Shown here: positions 37,083 to 46,713 of the stretch, one piece after another | Layout: each line of letters opens with the position of its first letter | Position numbering within the stretch: position 1 is the stretch's first letter | NCBI RefSeq assembly: GCF_014836675.1 | Contig: NZ_JACSQK010000004.1 | Location: 475,703-539,702, forward strand | Source of the DNA: Comamonas avium | Lineage (GTDB): Bacteria > Pseudomonadota > Gammaproteobacteria > Burkholderiales > Burkholderiaceae_C | Direction of reading: 5' to 3' | Length of the DNA stretch: 64,000 bases | The notes under the pieces: model-generated | Told to the model about the DNA's origin: nothing | The model's database searches: none | The model's input: only the letters and a program-made list of their open reading frames with translations | Position numbers and translations under genes: made by a program

Positions 37083-38788
37083 AGATTATTGAAAGAGACA
37101 TTCCCGAAACCACGGTGCAAGCCCTGGTGCAGTCGGGCATCAGCCCACTGCTGGCACGCCTGTATGTGGCGCGTGGCGTTCAATCCTGTGAAGAGCTGGA
37201 CACCGGGCTGGGTAAATTACTGCCTCCTTCGGGGCTGATGGGCATCCAGACTGCCGCCTGCGTGCTGGCCGATGCCATTGCCGCGCAAAAGCGCATCTGC
37301 ATCGTGGCCGACTACGACTGCGACGGCGCCACCGCCTGCGCCGTGGGCGTGCGCGGGCTGCGAATGCTGGGCGCGCAGCATGTCACGTACGAAGTGCCTG
37401 ACCGCATCACCGACGGCTATGGCCTGTCTGCCCCCATCGCCCGCCGAGTACACGACAAAGGGCACGAGCTGCTGCTGACCGTAGACAACGGCATTGGCAG
37501 CGTAGAGGGCGTGGCCGAGGCCAAGCGCCTGGGCATGACCGTGGTGGTGACCGACCACCACCTGCCTGGCGATCAACTGCCCGCGCCGGACGCCATGGTC
37601 AACCCCAACCAGCCCGGCTGCAGCTTTGCCAGCAAGCACATGGCTGGCGTGGGCGTGATGTTTTACGTGCTGCTCGTGCTGCGTGCCGAGCTGCGTGCGC
37701 GTGGCGTATTTGAGGCGGGCAACCAGCCCAAGCTCGATACGCTGCTGCCCCTGGTGGCACTGGGCACCGTGGCCGATGTGGTCAAGCTCGATGCCAACAA
37801 CCGCCGTCTGGTTGCGCAAGGGCTGCAGCGCATTCGCAAGGGCCACATGCAGGCGGGCATTCGCGGCCTGTATGAGGCGGCAGGCCGCTCTTACAGCCAG
37901 GCGGCCACCTCTGACTTTGGCTTTGCACTGGGCCCGCGCATCAACGCTGCCGGGCGACTGGCCGATATGACCATTGGCATTGAGTGCCTGCTGACTGACA
38001 ACGACGCCCTGGCGCTGGAGCTGGCGCGCACGCTCAACAGCATCAACCGCGAGCGCCAGGAAATTGAAGGCGGCATGCGCCTGCAAGCCTTTGCATTGGC
38101 CGATGAGCTGTTTGAAGACGGCGTCACACCGCCCGCAGCGATTAGCGTGTTTGACCCGGAGTTCCACGAGGGCGTGGTCGGCATCGTTGCCTCGCGCGTC
38201 AAAGACCGGCTGCACCGCCCCACTTTTGTGTTTGCCGCCAGCCAGGCAGAGGGCAAAGCGCACGAGCTCAAAGGTTCGGGCCGCTCCATCCCCGGGTTTC
38301 ACCTACGCGATGCGCTGGATTTGGTGGCCAAGCGCCACCCCGGCGTGCTGCTGCGCTTTGGGGGCCACGCCATGGCCGCAGGTTGCACGCTGGTGGAAGA
38401 ACACTTTCACACCTTTGAGCAAGCCTTTGCCCAAGTGGCGCAAGAGTGGCTGGATGCCAAAACGCTGACCCGCTGCGTAGAAACCGATGGCCCGCTGGAC
38501 CCGGCCTTTCGCCACTCTGAAGTGGTCGAGCAACTGAATCTGCAGGTGTGGGGCCAGGGCTTTGCCTACCCCACCTTCAGTGAAGATGTGGAAATCCTCT
38601 CGCAGCGTCTGGTGGGTGAAAAGCACCTGAAGCTGCAACTGCGCCACCGCGGCGATGTGGTGGATGGCATCTGGTTTGGCCGCACCGAGCCACTGCCCGA
38701 CTGGGTGCACATGGCGTTTCGCCTGGACATCAACGAATTCCGTGGCGAGCGCAAGGTGCAGTTTCTGGTGGAAGGCACCGAAGGCTAA
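37079..38788 (+). CDS. recJ: Single-stranded-DNA-specific exonuclease RecJ
   Basis: 5'-3' exonuclease of recombination and mismatch repair, 569 residues. DHH-phosphoesterase motifs: motif I VADYDCDGATACAVG, motif II LLTVDNGIGSVEG, motif III VVVTDHHLPGDQLPAPDAMVNPNQPGCSF. The DHHA1 half carries FGGHAMAAGCTLVEEHF with the GGH metal motif, and an OB-fold domain follows. Length and order match E. coli RecJ. It is translationally coupled to the RpfE-like gene and ends before a palindromic repeat and a terminator. Confidence 0.97.
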   Translation: MKIIERDIPETTVQALVQSGISPLLARLYVARGVQSCEELDTGLGKLLPPSGLMGIQTAACVLADAIAAQKRICIVADYDCDGATACAVGVRGLRMLGAQHVTYEVPDRITDGYGLSAPIARRVHDKGHELLLTVDNGIGSVEGVAEAKRLGMTVVVTDHHLPGDQLPAPDAMVNPNQPGCSFASKHMAGVGVMFYVLLVLRAELRARGVFEAGNQPKLDTLLPLVALGTVADVVKLDANNRRLVAQGLQRIRKGHMQAGIRGLYEAAGRSYSQAATSDFGFALGPRINAAGRLADMTIGIECLLTDNDALALELARTLNSINRERQEIEGGMRLQAFALADELFEDGVTPPAAISVFDPEFHEGVVGIVASRVKDRLHRPTFVFAASQAEGKAHELKGSGRSIPGFHLRDALDLVAKRHPGVLLRFGGHAMAAGCTLVEEHFHTFEQAFAQVAQEWLDAKTLTRCVETDGPLDPAFRHSEVVEQLNLQVWGQGFAYPTFSEDVEILSQRLVGEKHLKLQLRHRGDVVDGIWFGRTEPLPDWVHMAFRLDINEFRGERKVQFLVEGTEG

Positions 38789-38803
38789 ACAGCAAAAACA
38801 ATT

Positions 38804-38890
38804 AAAAAAGTAGCTACCAGCGCTTAATACACCATCACTTCAGCATGTTTTCACTTTGAAATCATTGATGGGCAAGCGCTACCAGCTATC
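38804..38890. repeat. Intergenic palindromic repeat, copy 3
   Basis: Left end aaaaagtagctaccagcgct and right end caagcgctaccagctatcaa are inverse to each other (AGC-taccAGCGCT / AGCGCTaccAGCT). The centre again has ttttcactttgaaat, identical to copy 2. It lies just after recJ and abuts a terminator. Confidence 0.65.
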
Positions 38891-38891
38891 A

Positions 38892-38923
38892 AAAAACAAA
38901 GGCCTGCAATGCAGGCCTTTGTT
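38892..38923 (+). terminator. Terminator after recJ
   Basis: Stem aaacaaaggcctgc / gcaggcctttgttt, perfect over 14 bp, with loop aat. The right arm supplies the T-rich tail. It follows repeat copy 3 directly and may also act for the convergent chemoreceptor gene. Confidence 0.8.
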
Positions 38924-39045
38924 TCATGGAAACACCTCACGCGGCGTAAGCACCGCGTCTGAAACCACCCACACACCCTGTCAACCGCAGGCTTGCGCTG
39001 AAAACGCGCAGCAAGCACGCAATCAAGGGCGGTGTCAGCGGGGTT

Positions 39046-40830
39046 TTAAAAGCTCTCCCAGTCGTCTTCTGCGCCCTGTGCCACGGCTTTGGGGGCTGCA
39101 GCTGCAGGCTTGGCAGGTGCCACCAACTTGGTTGCTGCTGCGGGTTTTTCAGCCTGCACAGGCTGCCCTTTCGCCCGGCCCAGCGACGCGGGACTGCCCG
39201 ACGGCTGTTGCGCTGGGGCTGGCTTTGCGGCTGCAAAGGTGCTGGCCACCGCCGGCGCTTTGGCGGCTGCGGCCTTGACCGCCGTAGTGCCCACGTTGAA
39301 CACGGCCACCACTTGCGCCAGACGCTGTGCCTGCTCATTCATGGCCATGGCGGCCGCGCTGGATTCTTCAACCAGAGCCGCGTTTTGCTGCGTCATCTGG
39401 TCCAGATTGCTAACCGCCTGATTCACCTGCGCAAAGCCATCGTGCTGCTCGCCCGAAGCGGCGCTCAACTCACCAATCAGGTCAGTCACGCGGCGCACAC
39501 TGCTCACAATCTCCTGCATGCTCTCGCCGGCCTGCGTGACCTGTGCCGAGCCGGCATCCACATTGCTCACGCTGGCGGTGATCAAGGTCTTGATTTCCTT
39601 GGCCGCCTCCGCGCTGCGCCCAGCCAGACTGCGCACCTCCCCCGCCACCACGGCAAAACCACGGCCTTGTTCGCCTGCGCGAGCGGCTTCTACCGCCGCG
39701 TTCAGCGCCAAAATATTGGTCTGGAAAGCAATGCCGTCAATCACGCCAATGATGTCGCTGATCTTGCGGCTGGAGCTGTTGATTTGCGCCATGCTCTGCA
39801 CCACTTGCTGCACCACCGCGCCACCGCGTTCTGCCGCCTGTACCGCCGTGCCTGCCAGCTGATTGGCTTGCCGCGAGGTGTCTGCAGACTGTGTGACGGT
39901 GGAGGTCAGCTCTTCCAGGCTGGCAGCGGTTTCTTCCAGATTGGCAGCCGTTTGCTCGGTGCGTGCCGACAAGTCATGGTTGCCCGTAGCAATCTGGCTG
40001 GCCGCCGCAGATACAGATTCAACGCCACTGCGCACTTCGCTCACCACAGTACGCAGCTTGTGGGTCATGGCGCTCAGGCTGCGCAGCAAATGGCCCAGCT
40101 CGTCCTTGCGATCGTCATGCACATCGACCGTCAAGTCACCCGCCGCAATGGTGTCTGCCAGATCCACGGCACGGTCCAGAGGGCGCGTAATAGAGCGCAC
40201 GATCATGCCCGCCAGTCCCAGCCCCATCATGACCAGCAACAGGCTGATAGCGCCCACCCACCAATACGCTTGCTGGCGTTGCACCATGGCCTGCTCGCGC
40301 ATTTCATTGCGCAAGCGCTCTTGCAGCTGCAGCAAATCTTCTTGCGACTGCACATAGACCGCCACCGCCGGACGCAGCTGATTCGTGGCGACATCCATCG
40401 CCAGCAAAATGTCACCTGCCTCACGCGCCTGATTAATTTTGGCCACCGCTGCCAACGCCTGCGCCCGGTTGGCCCCGACTTTGGCCAGTTGCGCTTTTTC
40501 CTCATCGGTCTCGGCCATCGCCTCCACCTGCTTTTGCAGCTCTGTCACACCGGCAATGCCTTTGCTGCCCAGCTGCGTCATCTCATGAACCAGCGCGGCC
40601 TCCGAAGACATCGCGCTGACCACGATGCGCTCTACCGTCAGCTCCGTCAGCGCCTTCCAGCGCATCGTGGTGGCAATACGTTGATCGGCTTGCTCTGTCT
40701 TTTGGTTCACGGCGCTCGCACGCTGCTCAGCCAGCATGGTCAAGATGACCGCCAGCGTGAGCATGGATGCCATAGAGCCCAGCACCACACCCCAGAGCTT
40801 GAAAGCGACTGGCAGGTTGTTCAAACGCAT
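39046..40830 (-). CDS. Methyl-accepting chemotaxis protein with a four-helix-bundle sensor
   Basis: Transmembrane chemoreceptor, 594 residues from [20 protein letters not shown] (40830), chosen because gagggag precedes it by seven bases; the ORF reaches 43 codons further upstream. TM1 ([21 protein letters not shown]), 4HB sensor, TM2 ([21 protein letters not shown]), HAMP, then the signalling hairpin with [37 protein letters not shown]. An Ala/Pro-rich linker leads to the C-terminal EDDWESF, an xWxxF methyltransferase/esterase tether. It and the next receptor are tandem paralogues on the same strand. Ligand unknown. Confidence 0.92.
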   Translation of the reverse strand: MRLNNLPVAFKLWGVVLGSMASMLTLAVILTMLAEQRASAVNQKTEQADQRIATTMRWKALTELTVERIVVSAMSSEAALVHEMTQLGSKGIAGVTELQKQVEAMAETDEEKAQLAKVGANRAQALAAVAKINQAREAGDILLAMDVATNQLRPAVAVYVQSQEDLLQLQERLRNEMREQAMVQRQQAYWWVGAISLLLVMMGLGLAGMIVRSITRPLDRAVDLADTIAAGDLTVDVHDDRKDELGHLLRSLSAMTHKLRTVVSEVRSGVESVSAAASQIATGNHDLSARTEQTAANLEETAASLEELTSTVTQSADTSRQANQLAGTAVQAAERGGAVVQQVVQSMAQINSSSRKISDIIGVIDGIAFQTNILALNAAVEAARAGEQGRGFAVVAGEVRSLAGRSAEAAKEIKTLITASVSNVDAGSAQVTQAGESMQEIVSSVRRVTDLIGELSAASGEQHDGFAQVNQAVSNLDQMTQQNAALVEESSAAAMAMNEQAQRLAQVVAVFNVGTTAVKAAAAKAPAVASTFAAAKPAPAQQPSGSPASLGRAKGQPVQAEKPAAATKLVAPAKPAAAAPKAVAQGAEDDWESF

Positions 40831-41009
40831 GATTGCTCCCTCTTCCTTATTGTTCTTGCTGGCCTCAGCAAGTGAAATCGCTACACGGTTTTGCGCAACA
40901 CAAAGATGCAAAACACCCTCTTGGTGCACTGCAACCAATAGGGTGATTGATTTTTTCACTGCTGTTGGGCGACAGTTGCTCTCGCAAACCCTTGGTCGGC
41001 AAAGGTCGC

Positions 41010-42797
41010 TTAAAAACTCTCCCAGTCATCTTCTGTCGCGGCTGTGGTTTTTTTTGTAACAGCACTCTCTAACTTGGCTGATACCGGCCTGGGAGCGGCC
41101 GCTTCAGGCCGGACCACCTGCCTGGCGACTGCCTTCGCTGGCGTGTTTACTGGTGTATTTGCTGGCGCAGCACTTTCACGGCTAGCAACGGGCGCCATGG
41201 CCTTGGGCTGTGCATGTGTCTGCATGGACCGCACCGGCTGCATGGCAGCCATCTGCCCGACTTTGAACACAGACACCACCTGGGCCAGACGCTGCGCCTG
41301 CTCGTTCATGGCTGTAGCTGCCGCGCTGGACTCCTCCACCAAGGCCGCGTTCTGCTGCGTCATCTGGTCCAGATTGCTCACCGCTTGATTGACTTGTACA
41401 AAGCCGTCTTGCTGCTCATGGGTTGCGGCGCTGATCTCGCCAATCAAATCCGTCACACGGCGCACGCTGGCAACAATCTCATGCATGCTTTCACCAGCCT
41501 GCGCCACCTGACCAGAGCCCGCGTCCACATTGCTCACGCTGGTGGAGATCAGCGCCTTGATCTCTTTGGCCGCTTCTGCGCTGCGCTGTGCCAAAGAACG
41601 CACCTCAGCTGCCACCACCGCAAAACCGCGGCCTTGCTCACCTGCGCGGGCAGCCTCTACCGCTGCATTGAGGGCCAGGATGTTGGTCTGAAAAGCAATG
41701 CTGTCAATAACGCCAATGATGTCGGCAATCTTGTGGCTGCTGCTGGTGATTTGCTGCATGCTGCTGACCACCTGCTGCACCACCTGGCCCCCACGCTCGG
41801 CCGCTTGCACGGCCGTGCTGGCCAGCTGGTTGGCCTGGCGCGCCGTATCCGCAGACTGGGACACCGTAGCCGTCAGCTCCTCAATGCTGGCGGCGGTCTC
41901 TTGCAGATTCGCCGCAGTCTGCTCGGTGCGCCCGGACAGGTCATGGTTGCCCGTGGCAATTTGCGATGCAGCCGAAGACACGGCATCCACACCATTGCGC
42001 ACTTCAGAGACCACATCGCGCAAGCGCTGCGCCATGGCACCCAGACTGCGCAGCAGGTTGCCCAGCTCGTCCTTGCGCTCGTCTTGCACATGCACCGTCA
42101 AATCGCCTGCAGCAATTGTGTCAGCCACTGAAACGGCGCGTGCCAAAGGAATGGTGATCTGGCGCACCACAAGGATCGACAGCAAAAGCCCCACCAGCAC
42201 CACCCCAGCCAGCGCCACACTGCCCCACAGCATGGCCGTAGCCCGCGCTTCAGCGCCCTCTTGCTGAGCCTGGTCACGCAGGCGCTCTTGCAGCGTCACC
42301 AAATCAGTTTGCGCCTGGTTAAAAAGCGCAACACCTGGCAGCAACTGGCTGTCCAAGAGCGCACGTACGCCGGCAAGGTCAGAATCTGCGCGCAGCTTGT
42401 TGATGGTGCCAATAATGTCCAGCACCCTGGCGCGTGCCTGTGCAATTTTTTCTAACTGCTGACGTCCTTGTGGGTCGGTCAGGGAACGCTCCAGCTGCCC
42501 TTGCAAGGCTGTCGCAGCCTCAATACCCTCTTTGGTCTTTTCCTGTGCGTACCGGCTCAGTCCATCTTCTGCCGACATCGCGCCCATCACCACGTGGGCG
42601 ACCGAGTAATCCGTCACACCGCGCCACTGCACAGCCAGGCGAATGCGTTTTTCATAGTCCTGCAACGCCATCCGCTCCCGGTCTTGCACGCTGCTGATGT
42701 AGTTGGTCATGCCAAAGCCTGCCGTCAGGATCAGCACCAGCACCCCCAGCAGCAAGGCCCATATTTTTTTAGACACCGACAGGTTCTTCAATTGCAT
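41010..42797 (-). CDS. Methyl-accepting chemotaxis protein with a four-helix-bundle sensor
   Basis: Paralogue of the receptor just downstream, 595 residues from [20 protein letters not shown] (42797); agggag lies five bases upstream. Domain order is the same: TM1, a periplasmic 4HB domain (about 35-185), TM2 ([23 protein letters not shown]), HAMP ([22 protein letters not shown]), signalling hairpin, Pro/Ala-rich linker, EDDWESF tail. The cytoplasmic half is nearly identical to the neighbouring receptor while the sensor half is diverged, which is the usual sign of duplication with new ligand specificity. The gap of 179 bases to the next gene leaves room for a separate promoter there. Confidence 0.92.
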   Translation of the reverse strand: MQLKNLSVSKKIWALLLGVLVLILTAGFGMTNYISSVQDRERMALQDYEKRIRLAVQWRGVTDYSVAHVVMGAMSAEDGLSRYAQEKTKEGIEAATALQGQLERSLTDPQGRQQLEKIAQARARVLDIIGTINKLRADSDLAGVRALLDSQLLPGVALFNQAQTDLVTLQERLRDQAQQEGAEARATAMLWGSVALAGVVLVGLLLSILVVRQITIPLARAVSVADTIAAGDLTVHVQDERKDELGNLLRSLGAMAQRLRDVVSEVRNGVDAVSSAASQIATGNHDLSGRTEQTAANLQETAASIEELTATVSQSADTARQANQLASTAVQAAERGGQVVQQVVSSMQQITSSSHKIADIIGVIDSIAFQTNILALNAAVEAARAGEQGRGFAVVAAEVRSLAQRSAEAAKEIKALISTSVSNVDAGSGQVAQAGESMHEIVASVRRVTDLIGEISAATHEQQDGFVQVNQAVSNLDQMTQQNAALVEESSAAATAMNEQAQRLAQVVSVFKVGQMAAMQPVRSMQTHAQPKAMAPVASRESAAPANTPVNTPAKAVARQVVRPEAAAPRPVSAKLESAVTKKTTAATEDDWESF

Positions 42798-43021
42798 ATA
42801 ACTCCCTTTATCTTTCATATTTTTAATACTTCCCCCAGTGGCGCTACGTGGCGTACACGCGGGCCTGCAAAGTATCTAGAAGTGTCAAGAAATGCGAATG
42901 ACAGACCCGCCGAAACTTGCGGAAACTCAAACAGGGTTAAAAAGGCCTTCTCTCTCATTGACTTTTAAAGCCTGCTGCCCACGCTCTTGCGAGCTGCCGC
43001 ACATGGCTCCATTTCTTTTCT

Positions 43022-43897
43022 ATGTCTGACACTTTCTGCGCCGATCTTCATTGCCATTCCACGTTCTCTGATGGCACGCTCTCGCCCACCGCATTGGCGC
43101 AACGTGCCCAGCGCAGCGGGGTCACGCTGTGGGCATTGACCGATCACGACGAAACGGCCGGTCTTGCTGAAGCACAGATGGCTGCCAACGCACAAGGTCT
43201 GGATTTTTTAACGGGCGTAGAAATCTCTGTCAGCTTTGCCAACACCACGGTGCATATCGTGGGCTTGGGGTTTGATGCGCAAGACCGCCAGTTGCTCGAA
43301 GGTCTGAGCAGCCTGCGCAATAGCCGTGGCCCGCGCGCGCAGGAGATGGGGCGACAGCTGGAAGCTGTCGGTATTGCACATGCCTACGAAGGGGCCCTGA
43401 AATACGTCGGCAACCCGGCCTTGATTTCACGCACCCACTTTGCACGCCATCTGGTGGAGGCTGGCATCTGCAAAGACACCTATGAAGTGTTTCGCAACTA
43501 CCTGGTTGAAGGCAAACCAGGCTTCGTGCCCCAGCGCTGGGCTACGCTGGAGGAGGCTGTGCGCTGGATCAGCGCCGCCCAGGGGGTTGCCGTCATAGCC
43601 CACCCCGCGCGTTACGGGTTCACGGCCAATGAGGAGTACGCTTTTTTCAGCAGCTTCAAAGCCTATGGCGGACAGGCTGTCGAAGCCGTCACCGGCAGCC
43701 ATGCCCCGCACGAGTACCTGCACTACGCGGATTTGGCCAAAGAGTTTGGTTTTGCCATCTCGCGTGGCAGCGATTTCCACAGTCCCCAGGAATCCAAGAT
43801 GGACCTAGGTGCCCTGCCCAGCGACCCTGCCGGCTATGTCTGCATCCACGAACTGCTGGCCCATCGCATCCACAAAGCACCCAGCCGTTCGACATAA
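43022..43897 (+). CDS. rnm: PHP-domain phosphatase/exonuclease (Rnm/TrpH, RNase AM type)
   Basis: Polymerase-and-histidinol-phosphatase domain protein, 291 residues. Metal ligands are plain: DLHCHSTFSDG (HxHxxxSDG), LWALTDHDE, GVEIS, VAVIAHPARY and RGSDFHSPQE. This matches E. coli YciV/TrpH, which hydrolyses 3',5'-nucleoside bisphosphates and acts as 5'-3' exonuclease RNase AM in maturing 5S and 23S rRNA 5' ends. It starts the block rnm-yciO-peptidase-trpS, an order frequent in Betaproteobacteria and resembling the E. coli trpH-yciO pair. Confidence 0.9.
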   Translation: MSDTFCADLHCHSTFSDGTLSPTALAQRAQRSGVTLWALTDHDETAGLAEAQMAANAQGLDFLTGVEISVSFANTTVHIVGLGFDAQDRQLLEGLSSLRNSRGPRAQEMGRQLEAVGIAHAYEGALKYVGNPALISRTHFARHLVEAGICKDTYEVFRNYLVEGKPGFVPQRWATLEEAVRWISAAQGVAVIAHPARYGFTANEEYAFFSSFKAYGGQAVEAVTGSHAPHEYLHYADLAKEFGFAISRGSDFHSPQESKMDLGALPSDPAGYVCIHELLAHRIHKAPSRST

Positions 43898-43959
43898 ATT
43901 GAGCCAGTGGCTGCGTTGCGCAGCACAATGCAGGGACAGCGCAAAACAAAGGACACCCC

Positions 43960-44595
43960 ATGGCACAGTACTTTGAAGTTCATCCGGACAACCCCCAGCC
44001 TCGATTGCTCAAGCAGGCAGTGGCCATCTTGCAAAAAGGCGGGGTACTGGCCATTCCGACGGACTCCAGCTACGCCCTGGTTTGCCAGCTGGATGATAAA
44101 AATGCCGTCGACCGCCTGCGCCGCATTCGTCAGGTCAATGACAAGCACCACCTCACGCTGCTGTGCCGTGATTTGTCAGAGCTGGCCAACTATGCCGTGG
44201 TTGACAACAAACAGTACCGCCTGATGAAGCTGGCCACCCCCGGCCCCTACACCTTCATTTTGGATGCCACCAAGGAAGTGCCACGCAGGGTCAGCCACCC
44301 TTCGCGCAAAACCATCGGCCTGCGTGTGCCTGACCGCAAAGGCACCCAGCTGCTGCTGCAGCTGCATGGCGCACCATTGCTGGCCACCACCTTGATCGCC
44401 CCGGGGGAAGACACCCCCATGAATGATCCGCAAGAGATTCGAGAGCGGTTTGAGCACGAGATCGACGCCGTGGTCGATGCAGGAGCCTGCCCGCTGGAGC
44501 CAACCACCGTGCTTGACCTCACGCCCATGGCAACGGGTGGCGAACCCAGCTTGATGCGACAGGGTGCAGGCAGCTTGCCCGCGATTGGTTTGTAG
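43960..44595 (+). CDS. yciO: YciO, Sua5/YciO/YrdC family protein
   Basis: The 211-residue protein has the YrdC-like fold: ILQKGGVLAIPTDSSYALVCQLDD (nucleotide-binding N-terminus), RRIRQVNDKHHLTLLCRDLSELANYA, and RKTIGLRVPDRKGTQLLLQLHGAPLLATTLI. The KRxxK-like region and PT(D/E)S(S/T)YAL tell YciO from the true threonylcarbamoyl-AMP synthase TsaC, whose role it may share only in part. Located 62 bases after rnm, as in E. coli trpH-yciO. An effect on tRNA t6A synthesis is possible but not shown here. Confidence 0.87.
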   Translation: MAQYFEVHPDNPQPRLLKQAVAILQKGGVLAIPTDSSYALVCQLDDKNAVDRLRRIRQVNDKHHLTLLCRDLSELANYAVVDNKQYRLMKLATPGPYTFILDATKEVPRRVSHPSRKTIGLRVPDRKGTQLLLQLHGAPLLATTLIAPGEDTPMNDPQEIRERFEHEIDAVVDAGACPLEPTTVLDLTPMATGGEPSLMRQGAGSLPAIGL

Positions 44596-44647
44596 CAACT
44601 TCCCCTAGTACAAGGACAGTGGCACTGATGTTTGCGACAATCACCGG

Positions 44648-45310
44648 GTGAACGAACTCATACAAACTGTACTCATCTACGCCCTGCCCGTGCTTTTCGC
44701 CATCACGGTGCATGAGGCCGCGCACGGCTACGCTGCCCGCTACTTTGGCGATCACACTGCCTCCATGCTTGGTCGCATCACGCTCAACCCCCTCAAACAC
44801 ATTGACCCCATCGGCACAATACTGATGCCGTTGCTGCTGTACTTTTCGACCTCAGGGGCCTTCTTGTTTGGCTATGCCAAGCCCGTGCCCGTGAACTTCG
44901 GCAATCTGCGCCACCCCAAGCGCGACATGATCTGGGTGGCGCTTGCGGGCCCTGCCTCCAACTTCATTCAGGCCATTGTGTGGGCCGTCGTACTGGTGGT
45001 CTTGGTGGCCACCCGTACCGACGAACGCTTTTTTCTTGAAATGGCGCGTGCCGGCATTCTGGTCAATCTGGTCATGTGGGCCTTCAACCTGTTTCCGCTG
45101 CCGCCTCTGGATGGCGGACGCATCCTGCTCGGGCTGCTACCGACCAAAGCAGCCATGACCGTCTCACGCATAGAGCCCTATGGCTTCTTTATCGTTCTGG
45201 CGCTGGTGCTGCTGGGCATTGTCGGCACCATCTGGCTGCGCCCTCTGATGAACCTGGGCTACAGCGCCATCGATTTCATCATCACGCCACTGATGGCTGT
45301 GCTGAGATAA
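44648..45310 (+). CDS. Site-2 protease family (M50) intramembrane metalloprotease
   Basis: Polytopic zinc protease, 220 residues with a GTG start at 44648. The active-site motif HEAAH (H22, E23, H26) lies in the first helix, and the second metal site is NLFPLPPLDGGRILLGLL, with the LDG Asp near residue 155. About five helices follow the M50 class III/S2P-like layout. No PDZ domain, so it is not RseP. The distance to yciO (52 bases) and to trpS (64 bases) suggests a common operon. Substrate unknown. Confidence 0.88.
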   Translation: MNELIQTVLIYALPVLFAITVHEAAHGYAARYFGDHTASMLGRITLNPLKHIDPIGTILMPLLLYFSTSGAFLFGYAKPVPVNFGNLRHPKRDMIWVALAGPASNFIQAIVWAVVLVVLVATRTDERFFLEMARAGILVNLVMWAFNLFPLPPLDGGRILLGLLPTKAAMTVSRIEPYGFFIVLALVLLGIVGTIWLRPLMNLGYSAIDFIITPLMAVLR

Positions 45311-45374
45311 AGAAAAAAACACGCATTCAGGCTGCTCCAAGACGCAGTCCACCCCTTAGAACTTGGTTTGAGAT

Positions 45375-46679
45375 ATGAGCAACACCCGCTTTCTGACAGG
45401 CATTACCCCCTCCGGCACACCCCATCTGGGTAACTATGCAGGCTCCATCCGCCCCGCAATCGCTGCCAGCCAGACATCCGACGTTGAAAGCTTTTACTTT
45501 CTGGCGGACTACCACGCACTGATCAAGTGCCAGGATCCAGCACGCATACAGCGCTCCACCCTCGAAATTGCAGCCAGCTGGCTGGCTTGCGGGCTGGAGC
45601 CAGAAAAGGTGGTCTTCTATCGCCAGTCTGATATCCCCGAGATTCCTGAACTCAACTGGTTTTTGACCTGCGTGACCGGCAAAGGCGTGCTCAATCGCGC
45701 ACACGCCTACAAAGCTTCGCAGGACAAGAACGCAGAATCAGGCCGTGAACTGGACGACGGCGTGACTGCCGGCCTGTTCATGTACCCCGTACTGATGGCT
45801 GCCGACATCTTGATGTTCAACGCCAACAAAGTGCCTGTGGGCCGCGACCAGATCCAGCACATAGAGATGGCGCGCGACATGGCCTCCAGCTTCAACCACC
45901 TGTATGGCGAGCACTTTGTTTTGCCTGAAGCCGCGATTGAAGAGAGCGTTGCCACCTTGCCCGGCCTGGATGGCCGCAAGATGAGCAAGAGCTACGACAA
46001 CACCATTCCCCTGTTCTCTACCCGCGAGCAGCTCAAGAAGCTGATTGGCAGCATCGTCACCGACTCGCGTGCGCCAGGCGAGCCCAAGGACACCGAAGGT
46101 TCGGCCCTGTTCCAGCTCTACCAGGCCTTCTCCTCCAGCCAAGAAACCGAGACCATGCGCCAAGCCTTTGCCAGCGGCATTGGCTGGGGCGATGCCAAGC
46201 ACATGCTGTTTGAGCGCATTGATGCAGAACTGGCCCCCAAACGTGCGCGCTATGAAGACCTGATGGCACACCCCGAAAAGGTAGAGGCCGCGCTGCAACT
46301 GGGTGCCCAGCGTGCACGTGCACTGACACGCCCATTCATCACCACCTTGCGTGCAGCTGTGGGCTTGCGCAGTCTGTCCAGCCAGGACAGCAGTGCCAAA
46401 AAATCCAAATCCGCCAAAATCGCGCTGCCCAGCTTCAAACAGTACCGCGAAACCGACGGCAAGTTCTACTTCAAGTTCATGGCTGCCGATGGCAGCCTGC
46501 TGCTGCAAAGCACCGCTTTTGACCAGCCCAAACTGGCCGGACAAAGCATTGCCCAGTTGCAGCAGCAAGGTGCTGATGCCCTGGCCGCTTTGGCAGCCGT
46601 GGTGCAGCCCGCCGATGGCGTGACGCAAGAAGACATCGTGCAAGCTTTGCATCTGCTGCAAGAGGCAGCCAAGGCCTAG
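45375..46679 (+). CDS. trpS: Tryptophanyl-tRNA synthetase with a C-terminal extension
   Basis: Class I synthetase for tRNA-Trp, 434 residues. The HIGH-type motif is PHLGN (16-20) and KMSKS is at 202-206 (GRKMSKSYDNTIPLF). The catalytic part ends near residue 330, the normal full length of bacterial TrpS. The final ~95 residues (from SSAKKSKSAKIALPSFKQYR) form an added domain with FYFKFMAADGSLLLQS, reminiscent of a short YegP/DUF1508-type beta fold, followed by a helix. A Lys/Ser-rich linker connects it. Longer TrpS proteins are usual in Betaproteobacteria; what the extension does is not stated by the sequence. Confidence 0.96.
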   Translation: MSNTRFLTGITPSGTPHLGNYAGSIRPAIAASQTSDVESFYFLADYHALIKCQDPARIQRSTLEIAASWLACGLEPEKVVFYRQSDIPEIPELNWFLTCVTGKGVLNRAHAYKASQDKNAESGRELDDGVTAGLFMYPVLMAADILMFNANKVPVGRDQIQHIEMARDMASSFNHLYGEHFVLPEAAIEESVATLPGLDGRKMSKSYDNTIPLFSTREQLKKLIGSIVTDSRAPGEPKDTEGSALFQLYQAFSSSQETETMRQAFASGIGWGDAKHMLFERIDAELAPKRARYEDLMAHPEKVEAALQLGAQRARALTRPFITTLRAAVGLRSLSSQDSSAKKSKSAKIALPSFKQYRETDGKFYFKFMAADGSLLLQSTAFDQPKLAGQSIAQLQQQGADALAALAAVVQPADGVTQEDIVQALHLLQEAAKA

Positions 46680-46713
46680 CATTCCAAATCAATAAAAAGA
46701 GGGAGACCGCTGA

